Shown: positions 1-8,302, counted from the stretch's first letter. The stretch: 64,000 nucleotides of DNA from an uncultured Flavobacteriaceae bacterium (GCA_943789305.1 CALSTP010000001.1:1443178-1507177); one strand, 5' to 3'. Numbers and translations: made by a program. The notes: generated by a model from the letters alone, not told the origin.

Positions 1-1
1 T

Positions 2-196
2 ACAACAATATTCATTATGGGTTGTTTGTTCTTTGGAACATTAGCCACTATTGGTATAGTTTCTACATTTGTTAGGGATTATAAAAACCCTCCTACTGAT
101 ATTCGTCATCAACACATTAAGCAGCATTCAGATGAGCAATTAAAATATAATGAAATGATAAAGCTGCTTGACTCTATTAATTCAAAATTGGAATAG
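2..196 (+). CDS. small membrane protein, 3' part
   Basis: The frame is open from the first bases of the window to a TAG stop, giving at least 64 residues. It has one hydrophobic segment (start IFIMGCLFFGTLATIG) followed by a charged tail rich in His, Gln, Lys and Asp. An ATG at position 17 could start a complete 59-residue protein, or the gene may begin upstream of the window. The ORF track does not list it. I do not recognise the family. It looks like a single-pass membrane protein with a soluble C-terminal tail, possibly helical. It lies on the strand opposite the tRNA operon. Confidence 0.45.
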   Translation, partial: TTIFIMGCLFFGTLATIGIVSTFVRDYKNPPTDIRHQHIKQHSDEQLKYNEMIKLLDSINSKLE

Positions 197-520
197 TTTA
201 AACTGCTCTTTTACTTATGCTGTTACTTTGTTTTGGCTTCCTTTGGGTCTAGTGATTAACTAAATGAGTAAACTTTGTAACACACTCAAACTTTCTGTGT
301 GGAGAGACTAGGGTAATAAGAAGAAGTGAAGTGAATTTTGGCAGAGTAGGTAAAATAGAGAACAAAAAACCTCTATAGTACTATTTATATATAGTACTAT
401 ATATAGTTTCTTTTATTTATTTATATACTATATATATATTATGTGCCACCATGACACTTGGAAGAAGATAGAAGATTTAAAAAATAGATGAATAAGTTCG
501 CTATAAGTTCGCTAAACATA
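197..520. other. gene-free stretch downstream of the tRNA operon
   Basis: I see no convincing reading frame or RNA gene on either strand. The stretch holds an AT-rich block of short palindromes near 373-440 and a small direct repeat of about 11 bases (core taagttcgcta) near 494-514. In many bacteria tuf follows these tRNA genes; nothing resembling tuf is present here. Confidence 0.6.
373..440. repeat. AT-rich palindromic block
   Basis: The 10-base palindrome atagtactat occurs twice, at 375-384 and 391-400, separated by six A/T bases, and is followed by runs of TATA. The two copies could pair with each other or form small cruciforms. No function can be assigned; low-complexity AT DNA between genes is the simplest reading. 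Confidence 0.5.
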
Positions 521-550
521 AAAAAAAGGCTTAACCTTTCGGAGAGCCTT
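521..550 (-). terminator. terminator of the tRNA operon
   Basis: Read on the minus strand, AAGGCT and AGCCTT form a six-base stem, with an inner CC/GG pairing around a GAAA loop, followed by a run of seven T. It lies 8 bases beyond the last tRNA (Thr-GGT), so it ends the tRNA transcript at once. It leaves no room for the tuf cotranscription known from other bacteria. Confidence 0.85.
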
Positions 551-558
551 ATATGTTG

Positions 559-630
559 AGCCAGCGAGCAGATTTGAACTGCCGACCTCTTCCTTACCAA
601 GGAAACGCTCTACCCCTGAGCTACGCCGGC
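559..630 (-). tRNA. tRNA-Thr (anticodon GGT)
   Basis: The reverse complement folds as a cloverleaf: acceptor GCCGGCG with CGCTGGC, a D arm with AGCTC, an anticodon stem TTTCC/GGAAG around loop TTGGTAA, and a T loop TTCAAAT. The anticodon is GGT, reading ACC and ACT. The 3' CCA is not encoded. It is the last of four tRNA genes on the minus strand and lies directly before the terminator. ORFs 512..919 and 553..780 of the track are artefacts crossing this cluster. Confidence 0.97.
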
Positions 631-641
631 AATAAAAAGAG

Positions 642-714
642 AGCGAGAGACCGGGTTCGAACCGGCGACATTCAGCTTGGAAGGCTGACGCTCTACCAAC
701 TGAGCTACTCTCGC
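642..714 (-). tRNA. tRNA-Gly (anticodon TCC)
   Basis: The reverse complement gives a full cloverleaf: acceptor GCGAGAG/CTCTCGC, anticodon stem TCAGC/GCTGA with loop CTTCCAA, and T arm CCGGTTCGAACCCGG. The anticodon TCC reads GGA and GGG. It is third in transcription order, 11 bases before tRNA-Thr(GGT). Confidence 0.97.
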
Positions 715-745
715 ATGATTGAAAAATCCTTAAGTGATTTTTTTG

Positions 746-827
<82 letters not shown>

Positions 828-894
828 AATAATATTTCAACAACCAAGATATTAAACTCTTGGATGAATCGAGACATATTCGATTCTTTTTTTG

Positions 895-968
895 AGCCGA
901 TGGAGGGACTCGAACCCACGACCTGCTGATTACAAATCAGCTGCTCTAGCCAGCTGAGCTACATCGGC
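895..968 (-). tRNA. tRNA-Thr (anticodon TGT)
   Basis: The reverse complement gives acceptor GCCGATG/CATCGGC, anticodon stem GCTGA/TCAGC with loop TTTGTAA, and T arm GTGGGTTCGAGTCCC. The anticodon TGT reads ACA and ACG. It is the first gene of the operon. The order Thr(TGT)-Tyr-Gly-Thr(GGT) is the same as thrU-tyrU-glyT-thrT of E. coli. Confidence 0.97.
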
Positions 969-1391
969 TTTTAAATTTTATTAGCCTTCTGAAAAACAAG
1001 ATTTTAATCTGATATTTTTAAAAAAAAATCATCAAAATCACAATGTTTCTTGAAGAACTAGTTTCAGTTTTCTGATAAACTGAGTGCAAATATAAAAGGA
1101 TTTAACTTAAAAAAAAGCATTCCTAGAAAAATAATGCAAGAATATTAAAGGTCAGTAAAATCTTAAAGTTCTTTCGAGTTAAAACACAGTAATTTAATTA
1201 ACCATTTGGACAATATCGCTAGTTAAAAGCAGGTATTATGAAAATTTATATAATAAAAAATAATTGAGCTAAGAATGAATTTATGTCTTTTTAAAAGCAG
1301 GAGATTCATAGATAATTTTTCTTTTTAAAAAACAATAACCTATCTTGTTCTTTAGTTTTATAAATCCCGTTTTATTTCAAAACACAAAAAA
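969..1391. other. divergent intergenic region, tRNA operon / Bax1-like gene
   Basis: These 423 bases separate two divergent units. A likely tRNA promoter element lies at 1087-1094. The rest is AT-rich, and I find no convincing reading frame, hairpin or RNA gene in it. Confidence 0.5.
1087..1094 (-). promoter_or_regulatory. candidate -7 element of the tRNA operon promoter
   Basis: The minus strand reads TATATTTG, a match to the Bacteroidota -7 consensus TAnnTTTG. It lies about 120 bases upstream of the first tRNA. I see no clear TTTG at the -33 position, only a T-rich stretch, so this is a tentative call. Confidence 0.4.
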
Positions 1392-2129
1392 ATGAACAAA
1401 CATCTTTCTTTACGATCTGGCAACCCCGTTTTATCAAAAAGTACTTTTACAAGTGCAGCAAATGTTTCCGAAACAATGACCATAGAGGGTACGGTTAACA
1501 AAACTGCAATCTGCCTTTTTTTACTTGTTGGTACTGGTTATTTAACCTTTGATGTAATGAATCCAATCCTTTTGATTAGCTGCGCAATTGGTGGTTTTAT
1601 TATAGCACTGATTACCATATTCAAAAAGCACTGGGCTCCCATAACGGTTCCTATTTATGCAGTCTTGGAGGGAGGTCTACTGGGAGGAGTCTCTTATATG
1701 TACAACAACATGTACGAAGGGATTGTGAGCAATGCTGTTTTTTTGACCATCGGAATACTTCTCGCTTTACTTATGGCTTATCGTTCTGGCTTAATAAAAC
1801 CCTCCGAAAATTTCAAACTGGGAATTGTTGCTGCTACGGGCGGAATTGCGATTGTTTATTTAATAAATTTTGTAATGAGCTTTTTTGGCTCAGGATTGGG
1901 AATTATGAGTATTGAAAACGCATCTCTAATGAGTGTTGGATTTAGTTTAGTAGTTGTTGTAATTGCTGCTTTGAATTTAATTCTTGATTTTGATTTCATT
2001 GAGGAGGGTGCTGAAAAAGGAGCACCAAAATACATGGAATGGTATGGAGCCTTTGGTTTATTAGTATCCTTGATTTGGCTTTATTTAGAAATACTCAGAT
2101 TACTCGCAAAACTTAATTCAAGAAAATAA
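1392..2129 (+). CDS. Bax inhibitor-1/YccA family membrane protein
   Basis: This 245-residue protein begins with the LRSGNPVLSKSTF-type segment seen at the start of many bacterial YccA-like proteins, followed by about seven hydrophobic helices from residue 35 to the end. The family (TMBIM/BI-1) is made of inner-membrane proteins. Some members are pH-dependent Ca2+ leak channels, and E. coli YccA modulates FtsH; the physiological role in Bacteroidota is not settled. It is transcribed alone and converges on the deacetylase gene. Length and topology are normal. Family is sure, function is not. Confidence 0.85.
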   Translation: MNKHLSLRSGNPVLSKSTFTSAANVSETMTIEGTVNKTAICLFLLVGTGYLTFDVMNPILLISCAIGGFIIALITIFKKHWAPITVPIYAVLEGGLLGGVSYMYNNMYEGIVSNAVFLTIGILLALLMAYRSGLIKPSENFKLGIVAATGGIAIVYLINFVMSFFGSGLGIMSIENASLMSVGFSLVVVVIAALNLILDFDFIEEGAEKGAPKYMEWYGAFGLLVSLIWLYLEILRLLAKLNSRK

Positions 2130-2147
2130 TAGAAATTAAAACTTTAC

Positions 2148-3065
2148 CTAGGGATAGATAACTTTTTTGATCTGGTTCCATTGAACAAGTTGAATGTTTT
2201 CCTGTTTCATTAATTTTTTGAAGGGGCTGCTCTCCAAAACTTCTGAATCTAAAGCCCTCCATTTTGCTCCCCATCCTGGATGATCAACCATCATTTGTTT
2301 TAGTTCTGGGGTATCATCCCCTAGATGAACCAAAAGAACATTTAGTCCAGGTTTAATGTCTTTTATGACATTGGAATAAAAAATATCCCAATTTTCTCTG
2401 TCAATTGGAGTATCATCGGATTTTTGATATACTTTTTGAACCCAAACAATTTTTGATTCGTCAATTCCATCAAGATTTACAAGATCTTTAAAAACAGTTG
2501 CTGCAAGAACAGGAATTCGAAATTCTTCACCTATCTCAAAATAAGCTTTTGTGATGTCTTGACGCACCAAAACAGCACCCATATGAGTGTCTAAATGTGT
2601 GGGTTCGAACCCGAAATTCTTTGCATAACTTACTTGTGCCCTCAATTCATTTTTTACATCATCATAAGTTGCATTGATTTTAACCTCTTCTGTAGAAGAA
2701 TAAAAATGTCCTTTTTCATTTAACAAAGAAGAGATTTCGTTTGATGATGAAATACCGTCCCATTTATAGTTTTTCCATTCAGAGGTTAAAGTTAAATGAA
2801 GTCCTAAATCATACTTTGGATTCTTCTTTGCAAATTCGGCAACTTCCAAAAACCAAGGACATGGAACCATAACACTTCCAGAGTTAATTGCACCTTTTTG
2901 GAATGCGGAAAAACTTGCATTATTTACCCCCTGTGCAACTCCAATATCATCCGCATGAATAATAAGTAATTTACTGTCGGGGGCGTAACCAAGTTGTTGG
3001 GCTAAATTTTGTGCATTGACCGAAATAAAAAGAAAAAAGAACAAGTATTGAGTAAATAGTTTCAT
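2148..3065 (-). CDS. secreted YdjC/ChbG-like carbohydrate deacetylase
   Basis: The 305-residue product has an N-terminal signal peptide (about residues 1-18, ending VNAQ) and the hallmark motifs of the YdjC/ChbG superfamily: HADDIG near residue 37 with metal-binding Asp and His, DLGLHLTL near 86, and HLDTHMG near 158. Characterised relatives remove acetyl groups from chitooligosaccharides or related sugars in a metal-dependent reaction. The signal peptide implies periplasmic or exported action, perhaps on cell-wall or polysaccharide fragments. It lies between hpf and the tRNA genes, a place where hpf is often directly next to the tRNAs, so it may be an insertion into that block. The substrate is unknown. 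Confidence 0.8.
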   Translation of the reverse strand: MKLFTQYLFFFLFISVNAQNLAQQLGYAPDSKLLIIHADDIGVAQGVNNASFSAFQKGAINSGSVMVPCPWFLEVAEFAKKNPKYDLGLHLTLTSEWKNYKWDGISSSNEISSLLNEKGHFYSSTEEVKINATYDDVKNELRAQVSYAKNFGFEPTHLDTHMGAVLVRQDITKAYFEIGEEFRIPVLAATVFKDLVNLDGIDESKIVWVQKVYQKSDDTPIDRENWDIFYSNVIKDIKPGLNVLLVHLGDDTPELKQMMVDHPGWGAKWRALDSEVLESSPFKKLMKQENIQLVQWNQIKKVIYP

Positions 3066-3135
3066 GGCATGAGTGTAAAAATTTTTATTAAAAAATTAAT
3101 GGCTTATTTTGAAAGCTTAGACAAAAGCCTCCTAA

Positions 3136-3429
3136 CTATCGAACAGTTTCTTTGTGTTTTTTTAAAATACGTTCAGCAGCTCTGACATTTAAATCAATTG
3201 CTTCTTCAAAGGTTTTACATATTTTTTTTACAACAATATCATCTCCAACAATTCTTAATTTAATCTCAGCAAATTTATTGATTCGATCTGAAGCATTCTC
3301 TACTTTAAAGATAACCTCAGCATTTAAAATCTTATCGTAAAACTGTTCTAATTTTTCAATTCGCTTTTTAGCGAAGTCAATTAATTTGGCGTCTGCTGTA
3401 AAATTGATGGATTGAATATTAATCCTCAT
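3136..3429 (-). CDS. hpf: ribosome hibernation promoting factor, short form (HPF/RaiA)
   Basis: The 97-residue protein matches the short HPF/YfiA fold: it starts MRINIQSINF, has a central strand-helix pattern, and ends in a basic helix (AAERILKKHKETVR). Proteins of this family bind the decoding centre of the 30S subunit in slow growth and promote ribosome dimerisation or silencing. There is no long C-terminal dimerisation domain. It follows xerC by 24 bases and is probably cotranscribed with it and rpsU. A weak GGCTT/AAGCC hairpin with a T-rich tail near 3100-3129 may terminate the unit. Confidence 0.9.
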   Translation of the reverse strand: MRINIQSINFTADAKLIDFAKKRIEKLEQFYDKILNAEVIFKVENASDRINKFAEIKLRIVGDDIVVKKICKTFEEAIDLNVRAAERILKKHKETVR

Positions 3430-3453
3430 AATTTAGAGATTTTAAATTAAACA

Positions 3454-4347
3454 CTATTTTTCGGTTCCTCGTGGATGGGCTTTTGAATAAACCTTTTTCA
3501 TCTTGTCAATACTGGTATGAGTATAGACTTGAGTGGCTGCTAAGGAGGCATGTCCTAATAATTCTTTAACTGCATTTAGATTCGCACCCTGATTCAACAA
3601 ATGAGTAGCAAAGCTGTGGCGAAGCATATGCGGGCTCCTTTTAACCTTCGTTGATACAAGACTAATATAATCATTTACTGTTTTGTAAACAAAATTCTCC
3701 GATAATTTTCTGCCCTTTTCAGATTGTAAAAAAAAACTTTTTTGATTGTAATTGGGTTGCTCTTGTGCAAAACTTGTGAATTTTTTAAGTGTATTTTCAA
3801 GACTGCTAATAATAGGGATTAACCTTTCTTTGTTTCGCTTGCCAAGTACACGAATCGTTTTTGAACTGAAAGAAATGTCACTGCTTTTTAGGGCTATTAA
3901 TTCTGCTCTTCTCATGCCCGTTGAATACAAAAGCTCAATAATTGTTTTTTGCAGAACTCCCTTGTAACTGTCTTCAAAATGATCTCCCTCAAATAAAAGT
4001 TTCATTTCATTTTCAGAAAAGGGTATTTGTACTTTCTTTTTTTCTTTTAAAGTAAGATGTTTTTGCAAAGGCGAAATTTTTATAATTTCTAATCGCAATA
4101 AAAAATTGTAATAAGACCGCAGTACTGAAATCTTTCTATTTACAGTTCGATTACTCATCCCTTGCTCTATTAAATTGACGATCCAAGAACGGATTATTGA
4201 ATAAGAGACTTGATTAATATCCTGATCTTCAAAATTATCTACACAGAATTGCTGAAAGCTTTTTAAATCTGCAGAATATGTATTCTGTGTATGAATTGAG
4301 TAATTTCGCTCAAAAGTTATGTAATCGATATACTGGGATATGGACAT
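3454..4347 (-). CDS. xerC: tyrosine recombinase, XerC/XerD type
   Basis: The 297-residue protein has an N-terminal SAM-like core-binding domain (about 1-90) and a C-terminal catalytic domain with all expected residues: Arg146 in GMRRAEL, the beta-hairpin Lys in LGKRNKER, His240 and Arg243 in HMLRH, His266 in LLGHAS, and nucleophile Tyr275 in TQVYTH. Length fits Xer proteins that resolve chromosome dimers. The setting rpsU-xer-hpf is a conserved flavobacterial order, which speaks against a mobile-element integrase. Its ATG begins directly after the T-run of the rpsU terminator, so expression depends on read-through or an internal start. XerC rather than XerD is inferred from position only. Confidence 0.85.
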   Translation of the reverse strand: MSISQYIDYITFERNYSIHTQNTYSADLKSFQQFCVDNFEDQDINQVSYSIIRSWIVNLIEQGMSNRTVNRKISVLRSYYNFLLRLEIIKISPLQKHLTLKEKKKVQIPFSENEMKLLFEGDHFEDSYKGVLQKTIIELLYSTGMRRAELIALKSSDISFSSKTIRVLGKRNKERLIPIISSLENTLKKFTSFAQEQPNYNQKSFFLQSEKGRKLSENFVYKTVNDYISLVSTKVKRSPHMLRHSFATHLLNQGANLNAVKELLGHASLAATQVYTHTSIDKMKKVYSKAHPRGTEK

Positions 4348-4393
4348 AAAAAAACGTTCTTACTCAAAGTTAAAAACTTTAAATAAGAACGTT
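4348..4393 (-). terminator. rpsU-distal hairpin terminator before xerC
   Basis: On the minus strand AACGTTCTTA and TAAGAACGTT form a perfect 10-base stem, with a smaller AAAGT/ACTTT helix in the loop, followed by seven T. The T-run touches the xerC ATG. The arrangement suggests that most rpsU transcripts end here and a minority continue into xerC and hpf. Confidence 0.85.
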
Positions 4394-4415
4394 TGATTTT
4401 TTAGCAACAAATAAC

Positions 4416-4610
4416 TTAGATGTTTTCAGCGTCTCTAAGTTTCTGGATGTATTGTGCTTTTTGAATTTTCACTCTGTTTTTTACAGAAGGTTTAGTAAAC
4501 TGCTTACGCGTACGTAACTGACGCATTCCGCCGGTTTTATCAAATTTTCGCTTAAAACGTTTTAAAGCTCTATCGATATTTTCTCCCTCTTTAATTGGTA
4601 TAATTAACAT
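4416..4610 (-). CDS. rpsU: 30S ribosomal protein bS21
   Basis: The 64-residue basic protein shows the bS21 pattern: IPIKEGENIDRALKRFKRKF followed by a conserved basic RKQFTKPSVKNR stretch. bS21 binds the platform of the 30S subunit. In Flavobacterium it helps hide the anti-Shine-Dalgarno sequence of 16S rRNA (known from structural work on Bacteroidota ribosomes). The gene has its own promoter and an unusually strong Shine-Dalgarno site (separate entries), and is followed by a strong terminator. Neighbours xerC and hpf downstream match the order in many Flavobacteriia. Confidence 0.97.
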   Translation of the reverse strand: MLIIPIKEGENIDRALKRFKRKFDKTGGMRQLRTRKQFTKPSVKNRVKIQKAQYIQKLRDAENI

Positions 4611-4617
4611 AATAATG

Positions 4618-4627
4618 CACCTCCTTT
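4618..4627 (-). promoter_or_regulatory. extended Shine-Dalgarno site of rpsU
   Basis: The minus strand reads AAAGGAGGTG, complementary over ten bases to the 3' end of 16S rRNA, with nine bases between GGAGG and the ATG. I saw no comparable site before the other genes here, whose upstream regions are A-rich instead. In Flavobacteriia a strong SD on rpsU is known and is thought to let ribosomes lacking bS21, whose anti-SD is free, translate rpsU preferentially. Confidence 0.93.
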
Positions 4628-4642
4628 AGTTAAAATAGGTCG

Positions 4643-4650
4643 CAAAGATA
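4643..4650 (-). promoter_or_regulatory. -7 element of the rpsU promoter
   Basis: The minus strand reads TATCTTTG, matching TAnnTTTG, about 33 bases upstream of the rpsU ATG. This leaves a leader just long enough to hold the SD site. A clear -33 TTTG is not visible at the usual distance. Confidence 0.6.
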
Positions 4651-4684
4651 AACAACCTTTTAGATAAATCTAACTTTTCTTGAT

Positions 4685-5842
4685 TTAATCTCTTAGGAGC
4701 TCTCTAGAGATTACTAGTTTCTGGATTTCTGTGGTTCCTTCACCTATTGTACAGAGTTTTGAATCCCGGTAAAACTTTTCTACTGGAAAATCTTTAGTAA
4801 ATCCGTATCCTCCATGTATCTGAACAGCTTCACTGGCAACCTTTACACAAACTTCAGAAGCATACATCTTTGCCATCGCTCCAATTTTTGTGATATTTTT
4901 ACCTTTCATCTTATCAGAAGCAGCTTTGTGTATAAGCAATTCTGAGGCTTCAATTTGAGTTGCGATTTCTGCCAGTTTAAAAGAAATGCCTTGAAAGGAA
5001 CTAATGGGTTTTCCAAACTGTTTTCTCTCTTTTGAATATTGAAGGGAGGCTTCATATGCACCTTTTGCAATACCCAAAGATAGGGCTCCAATAGATATTC
5101 GACCTCCGTCCAATATTTTCATGGATTGTACAAAGCCTTCTCCTACTTCTCCCAGTCTATTTTCATCAGGAATAATACAATTGTCAAAAACCATCTCTGC
5201 TGTTTCTGAAGCTCGCATTCCCAATTTATCTTCCTTTTTTCCATAACCAAATCCCGGAGTAGAACGTTCTACAACGAATGCAGTCATTCCTCTGCTCTGA
5301 CCTTTTTCTCCATTTCGAGCAATTACTATAGCAATATGACCACTTTTACCATGCGTAATAAAGTTTTTAGTACCGTTTAATACCCAAGAATCTCCTTGTT
5401 TTTTGGCGGTAGTGTTCATTCCTTTTGCATCAGAACCTGTATTATGCTCTGTTAGACCCCATGCTCCAATGTATTCTCCTGAACACAATTTAGGCAACCA
5501 TTTTAAACGCTGAGACTCGTTTCCAAAAAGATAAATATGATTTGTACAAAGTGAATTATGTGCTGCTATCGATAAACCAATGGATGGGTCTATGATTGAA
5601 ATTTGCTCTATAACCGAAATATATTCGTGGTAACCCAGACCAGAACCTCCGTATTCCTCTGGAATTATAATTCCAAGAAAACCTAACTCAGCTGCTTTTC
5701 GCATAAGATCAAGGGGAAAATATTGTGCTTCATCCCATTCTCGAACGTAAGGCTTGATGTGTTGAAGTGCAAAACCCCTTGCCGACTCGGAAATTAGATC
5801 CAAAGTCTCAGAAGTTTCGTAAGAAAAGGTAGTTGGGTTCAT
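4685..5842 (-). CDS. acyl-CoA dehydrogenase
   Basis: The product, 385 residues from the ATG at 5842, is a soluble FAD-dependent acyl-CoA dehydrogenase. The track's start at 5848 is a TTG two codons earlier and less likely. Visible signatures are the FAD-binding [13 protein letters not shown] stretch near residue 130, the [12 protein letters not shown] region, [17 protein letters not shown] near 350, and the C-terminal IGEGTTEIQ whose Glu before Gly-Thr is the usual catalytic base in short- and medium-chain enzymes. Role: alpha,beta-oxidation of acyl-CoA in fatty or branched-chain acid breakdown; chain preference cannot be read. A promoter lies inside the end of the upstream pseudogene. Confidence 0.93.
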   Translation of the reverse strand: MNPTTFSYETSETLDLISESARGFALQHIKPYVREWDEAQYFPLDLMRKAAELGFLGIIIPEEYGGSGLGYHEYISVIEQISIIDPSIGLSIAAHNSLCTNHIYLFGNESQRLKWLPKLCSGEYIGAWGLTEHNTGSDAKGMNTTAKKQGDSWVLNGTKNFITHGKSGHIAIVIARNGEKGQSRGMTAFVVERSTPGFGYGKKEDKLGMRASETAEMVFDNCIIPDENRLGEVGEGFVQSMKILDGGRISIGALSLGIAKGAYEASLQYSKERKQFGKPISSFQGISFKLAEIATQIEASELLIHKAASDKMKGKNITKIGAMAKMYASEVCVKVASEAVQIHGGYGFTKDFPVEKFYRDSKLCTIGEGTTEIQKLVISRELLRD

Positions 5843-5851
5843 AAACAAACT

Positions 5852-6682
5852 TTAGTACAAATATAAGGTTAATCTTTCAATTTTCAAGGAATCAAAATCC
5901 ATCTCTAAAAAGAAATCCCCTAAACTTAAATTTGGTTTCCTTGTACGAATTTCGATTATTTTTTTTGCTTCTTTATAAGTTAGATAGAGAACTGCTTGAA
6001 GCTCTTCTAAAGTTACTTTATTAATCTTCTTCTTTACCAGATTTATCGGAACTTGAATATTGAATCGCTCAAAAACTCTTTGAGCAACCAATGTATCTAA
6101 TCCATAAACCTCATACATTTGATCTAAATCTTCGAAACCTTTTAATCAGGATCTATACTTTATAATTCGTTCAGAAAGAACATCTCCTATTCCTCGAATT
6201 TGAGTCAATTCAACTGCAGTAGTTTTATTGATGTCTTTCAATTCAACTGTAATTGTTTTATTTTTTTTGGTTTCAACTCTTGAAACCCAATCTGGAAACC
6301 TAAAATAATTGCTGTATTTTTCAATCCAAATCAAAGGGACTGCGGTGATCTTTTGAAACTCAGAAATTGAGTTTATAAATTTCCCCGACTTCCGATACTT
6401 ATGAATTTTTTTTATCTGTTCGACTGATAGTTCAAGCTGATATCCTTTGGAAAGAGTTGTGAAATTTGGATTGAAGGGGAAAATAACTTCCTTTTGGTAA
6501 TTTTGCTTCAAAGAATCTATATGGATTTGTAAAGCCGCATCGAAAGACAAGATATTGATTTGATTTTGTTGTTTAAATCCTTATTCTAGGTAATTCTGAA
6601 AACCGATGATTAACATCAATAAAAAAAAGACCAAACGTTGTTTTCGAAAAGGCTGAAAAACGAATAATCTTTTTTTTAACAT
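5852..6682 (-). pseudogene. ComEA-like helix-hairpin-helix protein, two in-frame stops
   Basis: A single 277-codon frame runs from an ATG at 6682 (MLKKRLFVFQPFRKQRL, then a membrane segment) to the stop at 5852, but it is cut by TAA at 6581-6583 and TGA at 6146-6148. The track shows the pieces as 6146..6550 and 5852..6118, both in the same frame as the 6682 start. The parts fit the usual flavobacterial protein of about 280-300 residues: N-terminal anchor, then repeated HhH units (TTAVELTQIRGIGDVLSERI, later VTLEELQAVLYLTYKEAKKII). Relatives bind DNA, some in transformation. The frame is otherwise undamaged, so the stops look fairly recent. Confidence 0.85.
5858..5888 (-). promoter_or_regulatory. 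promoter of the acyl-CoA dehydrogenase gene
   Basis: The minus strand has TATATTTG (5858-5865), a full match to TAnnTTTG, preceded at 19 bases by CTTG (5885-5888). The predicted start site lies only about 10 bases before the ATG at 5842. The element overlaps the last codons of the comEA-like pseudogene. Confidence 0.55.
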
Positions 6683-6691
6683 TAAAGAAAT

Positions 6692-8302
6692 TTAACTAGT
6701 GATACTTTCTGTAGCCTTTAAATATTTATTCAATTCTTCCTTCACTTTAGGAAAAAGAATCAAAAGTCCTATCATGTTTGGAAATACTAATGCGAGTATC
6801 ATGGCATCCGAAAATGCCCAAACAGAAGACATATCTCCAGCAGCTCCAATCACAATAAAAATTAGAAATAAAGATTTGTATGTTAAATCTGAAATTTTAC
6901 TTTTTCCAAAAACAAACATCCAAGATTGAAGACCGTAATAAGACCATGAAATCATGGTTGATACGGCAAATAAAACTACCGCAATTGTTAAGAAAGGGCC
7001 AGAAAATGAAATATATTTAGCAAAAGCTGCAGCAGTAATTCCTGCACCTTCAACTTCGAGTCCATCAATAAGAACTTTACCCCCCTCACCTCCATAGGTA
7101 AATACAGTACTATCACCATTAAATATAATGATTACTAGTGCGGTCATAGTACAAATAACCACGGTGTCAATGAAAGGTTCTAAAAGCGCTACTAGACCCT
7201 CCGAAGCCGGGTATTTTGTTTTTACTGCCGAATGTGCAATAGATGCAGAACCAGCCCCTGCTTCATTAGAAAAAGCTGCACGTCTAAATCCAGTAATCAA
7301 AACTCCCAAAAGACCACCAAGTCCAGCTTGAGGATTGAATGCTTGTGAAAAAATCATTCCAAAAGCGTCATCAATAAATGAAAAGTTGCTCAAAATGATG
7401 TAAATACATGCGAGGACATACATCAATGCCATAAAGGGTACTACTTTTTCAGTAACTGAAGCAATTCTTTTTATTCCTCCAATGATAATTACCCCTACAA
7501 TAATCATCATAATTACTCCAATAATCGTTCTAGCATTTCCACCTGTCATTCCAAAAGATTCAACCAGTTGCATAGCAGCCTGATTTGACTGAGCGGCATT
7601 TCCACCACCAAATGAGGCACCAATACAAAGAAGGGCAAAAACTACGGCCAAAAACTTCCCTAATTTTGCAAAACCTTTTTCCTCTAATCCTCTGGTCAAG
7701 TAGTACATTGGCCCACCGTAAACAGTTCCATCTTCACCTATGTCTCTGTATTTAACCCCTAAAGTACACTCAACAAATTTTGTAGACATACCAATCAATC
7801 CGCAAAGAATCATCCAAAAGGTAGCCCCGGGACCACCAACTGCAATTGCTAAAGCAACACCCGCAATGTTACCATTACCAACCGTACCTGACACTGCAGT
7901 GGCTAATGCCTGAAAGTGACTAACTTCCCCCTCTTCACTTTCATCAGCAATAGTATCTTTTATATCTCCATCGATTGCTAAATCAGGATTTCCCGAACTG
8001 TGATGATCCAAAGAATCATATTTACCACGAACCGTATTAATTGCCATTGGGAATCTTCTAACATTAATAAAGCCGAAGTAAATGGTAAAAAACAAGGCTC
8101 CTCCAACCAATAAAAAAATGATTGTTGGAATTTCTGTTCCAGGAAAATTATGAAGTACTAAAGCTTCCCACCAATTAGCTATCGGGGTAAATGCTTCATT
8201 AATTTGCTCATCTAATCCTTTTTCTTGTGCAAAAATTAGAGGAGTTGAAAAGAGTAGTAAAAGAATTGTAAGAAGTTTTGGTTTGTTTGTTATAGGTTTC
8301 AT
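6692..8302 (-). CDS. alanine or glycine:cation symporter (AGCS family)
   Basis: This 536-residue integral membrane protein belongs to the AGCS family of Na+- or H+-coupled Ala/Gly carriers. A signal-peptide-like start (residues 1-25, ending IFAQ) precedes about ten or eleven hydrophobic helices. Typical motifs are visible: AVSGTVGNGNIAGVALAI near 135 and GFRRAAFSNEAGAGSASIAHSA near 340. An acidic insert (IDGDIKDTIADESEEGE) lies in the first cytoplasmic loop. A candidate -7 element (TAAATTTG on the minus strand) is at 8360-8367, so the gene is probably monocistronic. The exact substrate and coupling ion are inferred from the family only. Confidence 0.92.
   Translation of the reverse strand: MKPITNKPKLLTILLLLFSTPLIFAQEKGLDEQINEAFTPIANWWEALVLHNFPGTEIPTIIFLLVGGALFFTIYFGFINVRRFPMAINTVRGKYDSLDHHSSGNPDLAIDGDIKDTIADESEEGEVSHFQALATAVSGTVGNGNIAGVALAIAVGGPGATFWMILCGLIGMSTKFVECTLGVKYRDIGEDGTVYGGPMYYLTRGLEEKGFAKLGKFLAVVFALLCIGASFGGGNAAQSNQAAMQLVESFGMTGGNARTIIGVIMMIIVGVIIIGGIKRIASVTEKVVPFMALMYVLACIYIILSNFSFIDDAFGMIFSQAFNPQAGLGGLLGVLITGFRRAAFSNEAGAGSASIAHSAVKTKYPASEGLVALLEPFIDTVVICTMTALVIIIFNGDSTVFTYGGEGGKVLIDGLEVEGAGITAAAFAKYISFSGPFLTIAVVLFAVSTMISWSYYGLQSWMFVFGKSKISDLTYKSLFLIFIVIGAAGDMSSVWAFSDAMILALVFPNMIGLLILFPKVKEELNKYLKATESITS

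Noticed and set aside
373-440. Replication origin from the AT-rich palindromes
   Set aside because: I see no DnaA boxes or dnaA/dnaN genes; AT-rich intergenic DNA is common here.
3454-4347. Integrase of a mobile element
   Set aside because: The recombinase lies in the conserved rpsU-xer-hpf order, has Xer length, and no attachment repeats or cargo genes are near, although tRNA genes are 2.5 kb away.
5852-6682. Selenocysteine insertion at the comEA-like TGA
   Set aside because: The residue lies in an HhH linker with no redox role and the frame contains a TAA as well.
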